Origin: Chinchilla lanigera
Lineage: Eukaryota; Chordata; Mammalia; Rodentia; Chinchillidae
Assembly: GCF_000276665.1 (NCBI RefSeq)
Contig: NW_004955405.1
Coordinates: 14,225,423 to 14,289,422 of the forward strand
Length of the DNA: 64,000 bases
Direction of reading: 5' to 3'
Positions 34,615 through 45,908 of the stretch are shown here, piece after piece. The notes beneath the pieces are model-generated. The model did not search any database. It was not told the DNA's origin and saw nothing but the letters and a program-made list of their open reading frames with translations. Every line of letters begins with the position of its first letter. The stretch's first letter is position 1. A program made the translations under genes and the position numbers.

Positions 34615-36199
34615 AAAGAAGTGCCTAGTATGAAGCTAGGGTTAAAGTAAACCTAAAACTAGATCAAAATTTTATAATTTAAAATGTTATTCATCATCAG
34701 TGAATAATTTGTTATAAATGAAACAGAAAACTGGAACATTCTTTTGTAAAAAGTGGCAACTCAGCAATCAATTATTAAAAATAAATGCAATAATTATAAA
34801 TAATTTAATCATGGGTTAATTCAAATATTACTACCATTATTAAAATAATCAAGATATATCTCTTGATTGAGGTTTACCTTTTCACTTTCTTTAATTTTTC
34901 AAAATCCAATTTCTTATACATTTCAGGTTTACTACACAAAATATTTTAATCAATTTGCATAACTTCCAAACCTTTTAAATTGTTTAACCTACCTGAGATC
35001 TATATTCTGTTCATACTATCTATATTTGTCTAGGAACAGACAGATATACACAGTAAGACTGTGTTCTTTCATTTATAAATTAAGACTATATTCAGCATTC
35101 CAATTTATTCTCCAGTAGAGAAGTGATGATGAAATACATTGTTTGAAATAATGTCACTCATGCGTAGTCATAAGTTTTCTTCAAAATAAAGTAAAAGAAA
35201 ATTTCTGTCAGCACCAAATTTGAAAAAGGAATAATTGAAGTCACATTATTATAACTCAGACACACATTCAGTCAGTAAATACAATACAGAGGAAATTACA
35301 TGCATTATAAAACAACTTATCTTTTCCTAGACATTCTTGGTGTTTATTACATGAATAGACACTTAATGCACTATTCAATACTAACCTGAAAAGAATCCAT
35401 TTGAAATTAACCTATCACCCTTTTGTCTTCTTCTTTGATCCATTTCTTATGAGTATAATTTATTTTATTTATGCTTGTAGATTATCATTAATAGAGGGAA
35501 GCGTTGTCCTGGACTGATGATACAGTGATTCATTTAAGAATGCCAATGTTTTTCTCACATAAATTCAAAAATGACAATTTTGTCACTAGATAATAGAAGC
35601 TTATCGTTTATACTACTAACACATTTCAACACAGGTTTGGACTTTTTTGACAGAAGCAGCAGCAGCTTACAAAATATATTTGATAAAAACAAAAACAATC
35701 TTAAAATGTAGCACAGGTAGACAGTGGAAGAAAGATACTTGTAGCAGATATACATTCAGCTATAGTCAGTATCCTGGATATTTAAAGCTGAGGATGCAAA
35801 GAAAATGATCCTAAAGATATTTATAATGATTATTATTAAGCAAGAAGGACTTCCAGTTATCTGGATAATCATAAAAATTTCATAGGAGAGTTTATATTTG
35901 AACAAATAACCTAAAATTTTTATTTTGTTCTTTTACTCTGCTGTGTTTATGGTCACTTGGCATCAACCAAACTATCAATGGACCTGGGAACTCGAAGTTC
36001 TCTGGACTCGACCTACTTCTGAAATCTTAAATGTCAGTGTACTCTCCGCATCAAGACATTTCTTAACCTCTGACCTTTTCACTGTCTCCTGGAATTCCTT
36101 CACTTCAACTTCATTAAGACTTCTAAATAAATAGTCAAGGTCAAGTAGTCTGATAATTCACATAGCTGCTTTTCAGGTGTGGAGTCTCTGGCATTTTGG
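34615..36199. other. Unassigned AT-rich sequence
   Basis: No gene or repeat recognised; a short (GCA)n run lies near 35,655-35,667. Confidence 0.5.
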
Positions 36200-36470
36200 T
36201 GGTAACATAATGCCCCAACCTCAGTTCCCTGGCTTCAAGTCCTGACTTAACCATTTAGTAAGAGTCATCAGCGAGTGCAACTGAGCCTGTCTGAATCTAA
36301 GTTTGCTCTTCTGTAATATAAGAATTACTATAGGAATTTCTTTAAAGCATATGGTAAAGATTAAATAGGCTTAAATATGCAAAACCTATAGCATAGGATC
36401 ACTCATAATAATTAAAATATATATTGAACATTTTCATTTTTATTACTAGTACTTTTATTACTACTCCTTT
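36200..36470 (+). mobile_element. MIR SINE, sense
   Basis: It follows the MIR order: 'ggcttcaagtcctgacttaa' (tRNA-like B-box region), 'actgagcctgtctgaatcta' and 'gtttgctcttctgtaatata' (the conserved core), then 'ggtaaagattaaatagg' and 'aacctatagcataggatcac'. It is old and diverged but nearly full length. Confidence 0.8.
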
Positions 36471-36546
36471 TAGTATGTGGGGAATTATTTACAAAACAGT
36501 GCTTTCTGGACTTAACCTTCTGAATCTTGAAGAGTTCCTTGTTTTT

Positions 36547-36950
36547 GTTACTTCTCTCTACCCAGCACCCGAAGCTAAAGGAAGATAGGTTTATTTGCCT
36601 TGCAGTTTGTAGAGGTTTCAGTCCCTAGTTAGCCGGCTCCAAAGTACAGTGGTGCATGACAGAGTGACATCACAGAGGAGAAACAGTCCATTTGCTGTAG
36701 AAGACAGTAAAAGCAAGCAAAAGACAACCACAACTTTTTTCTCTGTCCTTTATATAGTATCCAGGCTAGGGTGGGTAGCATTCACACTCTTACTCCTAGT
36801 CCCCTTGACCCTAGGAGTATACCACAAATTAATCCCAGCATCACACATTTCAGCTCCAGCTACCTCTGAAAAGGCATAACCACATGAAAAGGTATAACCA
36901 CCTATAACCACATGAGGCTTTAAGGGGACATCTAGGCAAAAGCCATAACA
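36547..36950 (-). mobile_element. MaLR-type solo LTR, subfamily B, antisense, with internal duplication
   Basis: It reads as the reverse of the 32.8 kb copy: 'cccagcacccgaagctaaag', 'gcagtttgtagaggtttcag' and the right end 'aaaagccataaca'. Near the right end (36,868-36,915) a short unit containing 'ataaccac' is repeated three times, apparently a local tandem expansion specific to this copy. Confidence 0.82.
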
Positions 36951-38646
36951 TTTGTGGAATCTGATCTATATAATTGATTTTTCATGATTGAATTAATGTA
37001 TATTTTGTCAATATATAGTTCTAACATCAGAATTAAGTAAATTGAGTATAATTTTACTTTTTAACATGTAAAGGAAATCTCAAACAATACTGACTAATTT
37101 TTTTTATAACGGAAGTGCAGAGATCATTAGGAACCTTTCCACTGACCCATGCTTACTATAAGGTTTCCATCCTCCATTTTCCCTTGTGAATCAAGGTGGC
37201 TGCCAGAGCTACAATTATTTACTGTAGGAAAGAATAGAAAATGGAACAACATTCAAAGCTTACCTTTCATCTGAGTCATATTTTCAGTTAGTTCTACAAA
37301 AATGTTAGCATTAATGTGCTTATTTTTCACTAGCTGTGAAACTTGAATTGCTGTTTATGGTAGAGAAACTCCACATTCTCAAAGCCAGTTGAGTTAGAGG
37401 TCAATACTTCACACTAGAAGATATTTAACTCTTGAGAAAGAGTTGGAAATAATTTAAAGGTCTGAAAATGTTCAAAATGTATGATCATTCACAAAAAGTG
37501 TTTAGTAATTCAGTTTTGCCTAAGAATCTCAAGCTCTATTGAGAACTAATGCAGATATTGTGTATGCTGCTTATTCAAGAAATCACTTGTACTATAACAT
37601 GGAGCAGAATAAAAATCATAATTTCTAACATGAATTGGATACTAGCTGCACTTATAATGATCCAAAGAGATAATGCACTACTCTTATTCTAGAAGGAAAA
37701 CAAGAAGAACATTACAACTAGGAAATTGAAGTGACTCATCTGAAAGTAAAAGGCAAGTGTTAATCAAAGGATCAATATAAAACTGTAGAAACAGCATCAG
37801 CATCGAATATAGGTGCTGTAACCCAAGAGTCTTCTTTCTCATTGACATTTTTTTTCATGGTATGCTTACCACAATTTTATTACCAGTTTATACATGTTTG
37901 GCTGATATTTGAATTTCTGGAAAAAATGCAAGAGTAAAATTCTGAAGAAAATGTGAGAAATAGGAAAAATGTTTATTTAAAAGCATATTTATCTGTAAGA
38001 TTCCAATCATTCACTCAGTCAGTTATTCATTTCTGCATTAAGCAAATATAGTGCAAACATAGAGTCCTATCTATTACTATCCTGAAGTTTACAGAAAATA
38101 GCGTACTTACTATATATACATTGGTTAAACACGGCTAACAATCTTTCTTTTCCCACAAAACATGAAAGGACTTTCTCTGTCTCACATTTTATACTAAAAA
38201 CTTGTTTTCTGCTGTGTCTCCTAGCAGGAAGAAATGAGATTTGATTGTTTCCAATTCAGACTAGAGAATATAAGGCATTTAGGAAATTGAAATTCAGTAC
38301 AAAATGAAATTGAAACAATACATTCTGACAAGTAAGATATATTTTTAGTATAATACGCTGTTTAACAAGTGATTTTTTTTTGACCTTTGGGATAATGCTT
38401 AAAACTCTGGACTGTGGATATACAAGAATTCGTCAGAACTTGCTTGGATTATAGTTTTGCTTTTTTAAAATAATAAACCCTCATAAAAATAATCTAAATC
38501 ACTATAGATTTTTAGTCTTTTACTATTTTTTGAGTAGTTATAACACATAATAGAGAATCTATGTCATAAATAATATTCATACCAAGCACCATGTCAAATT
38601 AGTAGCCCTTTTTCTCTCAGCATATTGAGCACAGTGAGTTGAAAAA
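36951..38646. other. Unassigned AT-rich sequence
   Basis: No gene or named repeat seen. Confidence 0.5.
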
Positions 38647-38697
38647 GTGGTAAGTTAGTGGGTGTTGTAACCTTAAATAGAGGCCACAGAGATTCAA
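38647..38697 (+). repeat. Left arm of 51-bp exact inverted repeat
   Basis: This segment is identical to the reverse complement of 39,852-39,902. It includes 'ggtaagttagtgggtgttg' and 'gaggccacagagattcaa'. The match stops abruptly at both ends and there is no flanking target-site duplication. Confidence 0.95.
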
Positions 38698-39851
38698 AAT
38701 TTTTCGTTATGAATTATAAAGTCAAAATCTGTGCTGAAAATCATTGATGTTCTATGTCCAATTAAGAAAATAAAACAAAAAGCATTTTAATGATCTTAGA
38801 TTCGATGAGCAAAACACTTCCCTATATCATTCCATGTACTATATTTTTCAAAGTTCATATATACATTGTTTCCTTTGATAGACAAAAAAATTATTGTTGA
38901 CAATATTTGACTCTGACTCACTTGCTGACATGCTGACTTCTTGATCAAATGATTGTTCAGCTAAGTGGATTATAACATAAAAACTTGAGGACTGCACTGT
39001 ATGATTTAGCACTGTGTTCATCTGTATGTAGCACAAGAATACAGTATATTTTTCTCACTTTTCAGGCAACCCAGGACTAACAATGTGGATCTAAAAGCCA
39101 TCAGGATTGACCAGCAGCTCTTCTATCTGCTCATACTGTCATCTTTAAAGTGTTTTTCATGGTTACAGTTTCAAATCTGTTCCATTTCAGTCAGAATGAA
39201 AAGACAGAAGAAGAGATATGGATATGCCTTGGCTTTGGGGCACAAATATAATCCTGTACTGTATTCTGCTCTTCACTTGATTTTCCTTTATTAAAGACAT
39301 GACACTCGCAAGAGTAGGGTACCGTTGCTTGTCAGCATGGGGAGAATTACCACACAGAAAATGCACTATAAATGCACCTGTTTTTAAAAATATTGCATGA
39401 ATATGAACAATGTGTATGTCTTTGCATTGTTGGGTGAACATATCATTAAAAACAATTTTAAGAATAGAATGTCTTAGTAAAAAAGCATAACATTTTAAAT
39501 GTTGAAAGTTATTGCCAAAAAATCCTTCCAATGTATTAATTCATGATTCTCACAGTAATGCTGAAAGCATTTGTTCCTTTACACTCATTTTAAAAGCAAT
39601 TATCTAAAAATTTTTAATCCTACCACCTTATAGAATTCCTTATTTTACTTGGTATTTCTTTAATTTGAGTGAGTTAAATATTATTTTGAATGTTTTGGTA
39701 AAACACGTTTTTATATCATTTAGATGGTCATAAAATACTTCATACTTAATGAGAAGTCATATTTTAACATTTTATTTTAATTATATTACAGTTAAGCTGT
39801 GGATTTAACATAATTATGTCTTTTTTAGAAATGTAAGAGAACAACAATAAC
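38698..39851. other. Spacer between the inverted arms
   Basis: About 1.15 kb of AT-rich DNA with no recognised gene or transposase. A 69-codon plus-strand frame (39085-39294) and a 114-codon minus-strand frame (39187-39531) overlap and show no domain, so neither supports a mobile element with its own enzyme. Confidence 0.5.
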
Positions 39852-39902
39852 TTGAATCTCTGTGGCCTCTATTTAAGGTTACAACACCCACTAACTTACC
39901 AC
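39852..39902 (-). repeat. Right arm of 51-bp exact inverted repeat
   Basis: Exact reverse complement of 38,647-38,697. This arm runs directly into a degenerate tandem array, whereas the left arm does not. The direction of copying was therefore probably from right to left. Confidence 0.95.
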
Positions 39903-39962
39903 ACCCAATTAACTTACCAAACTTACTAAACCCACTAACTTACCAACACCCACTTAACTAAA
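39884..39962. repeat. Degenerate minisatellite, unit about 15-19 bp
   Basis: Repeated variants of 'acacccactaacttacc' (about 4-5 imperfect copies, some shortened, for example 'acacccaattaacttacc' and 'cccactaacttacc'). The first unit belongs to the inverted-repeat arm. Confidence 0.75.
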
Positions 39963-40899
39963 CAAATTCCAAGCACGTGGTGAAGAATACAAAGTTGCAG
40001 TACCAATCACATGACTGCCTGAAATCTAACTTTTAATACTGACATTTAATTTCATATAAAACTACAAGGCATTTTTATGAATTTATCATGTGCATATGTA
40101 CATATAACAAATATAAAGAATATATTATTGCATATGCATTTGTATGTACATATGATAATACAAAAAGAGTTGAGAATTTTTATGAAATCCTGTATCAAAG
40201 TGAGAAAGAGTGAAAGAAAAAAGAAAGAAAGTGAGCAAGAGGAGAGACAGAGAGAAAAGCTGAAGACAGAGTAAGAGTCATAAAAAGTGGTAGCCTATTT
40301 ATTTTTTGTGATTTTAGATAAAACTGTAATATTTTTATTTCGTGTTTTTTCAGTCTTTAAATCTAATATAATTTGATTTCATATTCATATTTCAATGTAT
40401 GCTTTGATACTGGAACAAGTACAAATATTTACTAGTGAAATTTTGTTCATTTTTTCTTAATAGAGTAATAGTCATTTTTCAATAATAAAATTATGAGTCC
40501 TATTTTTGCAAGCTTTAATATTTTTTCAATTTGCTATTTTGATTTTTATTAATACTTTGTAGCTATCCAAATATAACAAATAATGTAAAATTGATTTTGC
40601 CACACTAAAATGTAAATAGTTTATTTCACAATCTCAGTTACTTTCCTTAAATTTTATGTAAGTTTTTCTAGGTAAACAGCTGATATATCATGAAAAATTT
40701 GTCTGTATTCTTTCAGCCATCATTAGTATAACACTACTACTATATTTAAAAATAATTAAACTGGCTACCATTCTAATAGGATTATCAAACATGGCAAGAG
40801 TATTGAAATAACATTAATAATACTATTATGTGTATACTATGCACAAATATTTTTATATACATTTAATTTACATAATGTTAATAAATAAATGTACCTTTT
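39963..40899. other. Unassigned AT-rich sequence with a purine tract
   Basis: No gene. A purine-biased stretch of gaaa/gaga words spans about 40,200-40,272. The rest is AT-rich and unassigned. Confidence 0.5.
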
Positions 40900-41078
40900 A
40901 CTGTGTGAAGACATTGCACCGAGGCATTATCTTGATACAGAAAACACTCATAAGCCACCATATCTGCTGCCACTTTGACCTCGGACTTTCCATGTCTAGA
41001 ACTACAAGTAATAAATTTCCATGTTTTACAAATTTCCCAGGCTATATTTTGTTATATTAGCTCAAGTAAGCTGAGACA
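40900..41078 (+). mobile_element. MaLR LTR, 3' half (MST/MLT1-like)
   Basis: It contains 'ctgccactttgacctcggac', 'ctagaactacaagtaataaa' (polyadenylation region) and the end 'gtaagctgagaca', matching the 3' half of the 21.4 kb LTR. The 5' half is missing. Confidence 0.7.
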
Positions 41079-42477
41079 CTGCACCAGCCAGTCAAATTTT
41101 GCTACTTACACATTTTAAAGTGAGATTTGTGAAAGTGTGGATTTATGAAGTCACTGCCAGGGGACATAGTTACAAAGTATTGGTCATAAATAAGAAAGTG
41201 GGTATATAGCGTTACTTAATACACAGGTAATAAAGTTTTCTGTAACAGTTCCATCACTTAAATATTAATCCATATATAAGTAGTAAATATTCAGTTAAAT
41301 TTTGAAGATAGTTTTGCAAGAAATACAGTGCATTTAAAAGCTGTTATTGCTAATATCCTAGATATTTAGATATCCTCAGGGTGAATTCAATATGGTTCTT
41401 AATGAGATGCAGGATAACATTAATCCTCTTTATTTCTACATGTAATTAGTCCTCCATTTGGATTGATAAAACTGATTTAATATAAAGTAACAAATTACAA
41501 GCTAGTTTCCTAGTGACTAAATTACATAGTTAAAATGTTTCCTTCTTAAAAAAATGTTATATTCACTTAATACATGATAGTATTAATCCTTAATGATTTT
41601 TAAGACTGGTAGGTATTCTGCTAGTGGTAAATCTTGTCAGTTCTAAGTTATGGCAGATTCCAAGTACACTGCATAGAATCAAGGAACACCAGAATAATAA
41701 TGAAGACTATCATTTATATGCTTATCACATTAATGTGTATATAATAAAGTAAACGCAATTATTGAACATTGTTAAAATCACTGATCTTTTCTTCCTTTAT
41801 AAATGTTTACTTTAAAGTCTGCAGATGCTTTCCTTTTAATAATAGATTTTATTTGGCGCATCTGTAAGGTATACTGTGTTTCTGTTGTATAGCTCATCGG
41901 GGACCTTTAGCACATCCTATAGAACACCTAGTGTGAAATATCAATTTGTTCCACTGACAAAATGACTTATTTGCTGTTTTGCTCGAAGTCATTTTATTTT
42001 GCCGTCTTGATTTACGGTTTTTATTCAGATGACATATCGCAGTACAGTGTAATGAAAAGACACTAACTTTAGGTGAAGGATCACAAATCCACATCATCAA
42101 TAACAGGAATTTCCTGATGTTTTCATAAAATAATACGCTATTAAAAGATTTTGTAGCTTCCTTTCTGTCACATCAAAAACCCTCAAGAAATATTTCCATA
42201 CAGTGTATTGAGACCTGAATGTGAAATACAACTTCTTTTTTTCAAACTTAAGAATGATCAATAATTTTCCACAGATGACTCTGCTGTGTACTTGGGTCAG
42301 GAAATTTTCAATAGAATATAATAGTAGTTAGAATAGTGCAATGAACTCACCCCTCTACACTTCCTTTCATCAATGTGTTTCCTCTATAACCTACCCCATT
42401 CTTCTCCCAGGTAATCACTACAGATTAAGCATAAACAAATCCCCAACACTGCCATTACTCCTTTACGTTGTCCTTTT
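41079..42477. other. Unassigned AT-rich sequence
   Basis: No gene or confident repeat. A vague MIR-head-like patch lies near 42,040-42,095 but is too weak to call. Confidence 0.5.
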
Positions 42478-42489
42478 CTTTGTTGGGGG

Positions 42490-42572
42490 AGGGGTGATAC
42501 CTAGGGAGTGTACTATTAAACAAAGGACGCTGTGCATGCTAGGCAAACATTCTCCCACTGAGCCATCTGTAA
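42490..42572 (-). mobile_element. Old ID-type SINE, antisense
   Basis: The plus strand has 'gctgtgcatgctaggcaaac' and 'attctcccactgagccatct', a diverged ID-related head, preceded by a G-rich stretch instead of a clear T-tail. It resembles the older fragments at 0.14 and 62.0 kb. Confidence 0.6.
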
Positions 42573-42907
42573 TTAAAATAATGCATCTTATTTAAAAGAT
42601 AAATAATATATTATGTGCATATTAATAGACATAATCACAATTTCACACCATAACTTTACCCCTAAATCAAAAGTCATTCATTCATTATTATTATTACAAG
42701 GTATCAAATAAATTTTCACAGAATTTTAATTATAACAGTTCAACTGAAATAGAAGACAATTAGGAAATAGACTATTTCCCTGCCAACAAGTGTTCATATC
42801 TAACTCTAATCATTTCTTTTCATTACCTTTCAACTCCTGGCAACCATCAATCAGCTTTATATTCTTAGTTTTACCTCTTCTAGAATGCCATATAAAGGAA
42901 GCCTGTG

Positions 42908-43278
42908 TCTGTCAGTTTTCCATTACTGTAACAAAATACTTCAGTTAAATAACACAGAGGGAGGAAAGATTTATTTTGAATAGCAGTTTCATAGGTTTTA
43001 GTCCATGGTTGCTTGGCCCCCTTGCTTTGGGCCTATGGCAAGGTCTACATCATGGTGGGGAGCATATAGTGTATCAAAGTTGGTCATATTATAGTGGCTG
43101 GAAAGCAAAAGGAGTTAAAACCCCAATATCCTCTTCAAGGGCACACCGCTGATGACATAATGTGCTTCAGCTAGACCACACCTCCTAAAGCTTTCACTAC
43201 CTCCTGATAGAGACAGCAGCTGGAGACTAAGCTTGCAACACATGAAATTTGGGGGACATTTAAAACCAAACCATGAGC
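42908..43278 (-). mobile_element. MaLR-type solo LTR, subfamily A, antisense
   Basis: The left end 'tgtcagttttccattactgt' is followed by 'gaggaaagatttattttgaa', the middle 'ttgctttgggcctatggcaa', then 'cctcttcaagggcacacc', 'gctagaccacacctcctaaa', and the right end 'gggggacatttaaaacc'. It is the same subfamily as 2.66-3.03 kb but better preserved. An antisense L1 relic begins immediately after it. Confidence 0.82.
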
Positions 43279-43342
43279 TTATACAAAATACAACTTACTG
43301 ATTCATTCTATTCTGCATCTTCTGATCTGTTCCTCTGATCCA

Positions 43343-43384
43343 CTTAATTATTTGTGCACCAAGCTTGGTGCACAAATAATTAAG
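43343..43384. repeat. Perfect 42-bp palindrome, no spacer
   Basis: Two 21-base arms are exact reverse complements with no intervening base; the centre is AAGCTT inside 'caccaagcttggtg' and the outer ends are 'cttaatta'/'taattaag'. It lies within the antisense L1 relic. The perfection contrasts with the eroded L1 around it. Confidence 0.97.
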
Positions 43385-44220
43385 AATACTTGAAATCAAA
43401 GAAGATAAAACCTTCACAAGGCTTTTTGATTTTGAAAAGTATTCAAGATTCTTTTTTGGGAGATGGAAGTTATTCTAAATTCTTATTCTTCATTCATTCT
43501 GTTACCAAGTTCTTATTTTCCTATTAATTTTACACGGAGCTTTTTTCTCTAAATAAGTGAGATGAAAAATAAAAGGATTTGTACTGGGATTACATTAAAT
43601 TACATATCAATTGAGGAAAACTTAATATCTTAACAATATTAAGGCTTCCAGTTCATAAATATGACATGTCTTTTCAACTATGTATACTTTTTAAATTTCT
43701 GTTATAAATGTTTTGATTATTTTAGTAGTTACAGTACAGAGCTACAAATGTTGAACACATTTTTAGCTTACACAATTATAAGTGGTCCTTTCAACAATTT
43801 CAATTTCCAATTTTTTTTTTACTCCTACGGCATATCACTCTTATCTTGCTAACATGTAAAATTCTGTTTTGTATCAATTAGAAATTAAATTTAAATTAAA
43901 AAAAATCCAAACAATTAAATTGACTTGTAATGTTGTGATGCTGCAACTACTTATTAGTTTTATTACTGATTTTTACAGACTTCAGCATTTTATGCATGAC
44001 TAATTTTATGAGCAAATGGAAAACATTACATTTCCTTCTTTCTGTGACCTCTGAATTTGATCATTTCCTTGTCTTCTAAGATTTAATAATGCCTCCAGTA
44101 GAATTTTGACTTCTGAGTGACTGTTGTGAACACTATTTCTTTGTTTCCAGTCTAAAGGAAAAATCATTCATTCTGTTACCATTGTGCATGATGTGGATTG
44201 TAGGAAATTCATAGATAATT

Positions 44221-44259
<39 letters not shown>
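44221..44259. repeat. (TTTA)n microsatellite in a B1 tail
   Basis: About ten uninterrupted TTTA units, evidently grown from the poly-A tail of the antisense B1. Confidence 0.95.
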
Positions 44260-44405
44260 GTCTTTCTGAGATAGGGTCTTGCTATGCAGTTCAGGCTTGC
44301 CTTGAGCTCACTTTGTAGCCCAGGCTGGTCTCAAAATCACAACCTTCCTGCCTCAGCCTCTCGAGTGCTGGGAGTACAGGTGTGTACCACCATGCCTGGC
44401 CCCAC
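44224..44405 (-). mobile_element. B1-type SINE with internal duplication, antisense
   Basis: It begins with a (TTTA)n tail that overlaps the microsatellite, then 'gagatagggtcttgctatgc', two related units ('ttcaggcttgccttgagctc' and 'cccaggctggtctcaaaatc', the internal quasi-duplication), and ends 'caccatgcctggcc'. The duplication agataatttta lies at 44213-44223 and 44406-44416. Confidence 0.93.
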
Positions 44406-45060
44406 AGATAATTTTAGAAATTTGAAGTTTTCTTGTTTTTATTTTTCCTTGTACTAAGAACTTTTTTACAAAGAAATGTGGAAATGTAATTTTTTTTTCA
44501 TGCATTGAGATAATCATAGTTTTTCTTCTTTAGCTTGTTGAAATAGTCTAAAAAAAATAGAGGTAAAAATTACATTGATTAATATGTATCTATTTAACCA
44601 ATTTTGCACTCCATGAAAAATTTATGTGATCATGATATCACTTTTTAGTAGCTTGCTGATTTGATGAGTGTTTATTGATGAGTTATTCTATATATGTTCC
44701 TTGTCCATATTTGTACTTTTGGCTGTCTTGTTCTGTAAAACAATAATCCTGATATTATAAAATCAAAAAATATATAAGGAAATGTTGCCTATCCCTTAAT
44801 TTTTGGTGATTTTTGTTGATGATTGTTATTATTTTTATTTCAAATACTTGAGAACTTTTTTGGTAGTGCCAGTTTAAGTGAAATATTTTATGTGGGTTTA
44901 TAGAAATTCAATTAATTTAATAGATATAGAGCTATTCAGATTATTTATTTCAATGTGAATGCTTTGGACATTTGTGGATTTAAAATTTCTTGTTGATTTC
45001 TTATATCCTAGCAATATGTGTAGGAGGTAAAAGTTTAATTTTATAATAAACTCGATCTTC

Positions 45061-45569
45061 TTTCTAAAGTCGAATCATTTTCCATTTCCAGAAGCAGAGC
45101 TAATTTCACCAAATGAAACAATCTTTTAGATATTGCAAAAGTTTTTTTTTTCATGTTTAGTTCTATTTGGCTACTTTCTGTTTCCAATAATAGAAATCCT
45201 AGGGTTCTTTTCATCTTTGATTTTCCTGAAGATTGCTTTCTGTCTGATTTTTATAACTAAACAAGGTGCACTCCTGTGCATGTGGATGGACCTACCAACG
45301 TTAACACCATGAGAGTCACTTCTCAGTTGGCACTGCCAGTAGTACTTCAATATATACTCTCAGCGAGGGTAAAGATAACCCTGGGAAGTGTTTAAACTGA
45401 AACAGAATAGTGCTCACTTCTCCTTTAAACTGTCATTTTTTTTTTCATGGAAGTGATGGCAATATTAAGGAATTTTTCATTCAAGTAGAGGTTTGCACAA
45501 TAAAGGGTCATACGGACACATAGCGTCATTTGGAAATCTTTAAGGTAGGGACACTGTATTGAACTTGTC
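45061..45569. other. Unassigned sequence, perhaps L1 edge
   Basis: No gene. The first 100-200 bases may still be L1-derived but have lost clear landmarks. Confidence 0.4.
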
Positions 45570-45908
45570 ATTAAGTACAAAATACCCAGCACCCAAAACT
45601 TAAAGGAGGGTTTTATTTTGGCTCAGTTTCAGAAGTTTCAGTCCATGGTTGTCAACTTGGAATACAGAAAGAGCATGATGGTACTTCTGGTGAGAAAGAA
45701 AGCTTCTCTCATCATGAAAACTCAGAAGCAGATAAATAAAGGAGGAGCCTGGGAGGGAAATGCATAAACCATTCCTTGTCATTTCCCCAGTGGCCCCGTC
45801 CAACCAGCCCCCTGCCTCCTAATAGCAAGTCGGCAGTAGTCCCACACAATCCACCCACATTTTCCACATAGGAGAATTTGGGAGGACATTTTTGATCTAA
45901 CCATAGCA
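45570..45908 (-). mobile_element. MaLR-type solo LTR, subfamily B, antisense
   Basis: The left end 'acaaaatacccagcacccaa' is followed by 'gagggttttattttggctca', the middle 'cagtccatggttgtcaactt' and the right end 'tttgatctaaccatagca'. The order and ends match the 18.2 and 36.5 kb copies. It ends in a TG...CA-compatible 'ccatagca'. Confidence 0.8.

Larger units (their letters stand above)
43285..45060 (-). mobile_element. L1 ORF2 relic, antisense, interrupted by a B1
   Basis: The plus strand is a recognisable but eroded reverse complement of L1 ORF2. Landmarks: 'tgatctgttcctctgatcca' near 43,325; 'gtactgggattacattaaat' near 43,582; 'aaggcttccagttcataaat' near 43,641; 'cattgagataatcatagttt' near 44,505; 'aattacattgattaatatg' near 44,570. 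Order and orientation are consistent across a B1 insertion (44224-44405), so this is one element. The reading frame is destroyed. A perfect 42-bp palindrome (43343-43384) sits where ordinary L1 sequence is expected. Confidence 0.85.

Noticed and set aside
39884..39962. CRISPR-like array
   Set aside because: The units are adjacent and degenerate with no unique spacers, and the window is a mammalian genome; it is a small minisatellite.
42035..42110. MIR 5' head
   Set aside because: Only a few words resemble MIR and the conserved core is missing.
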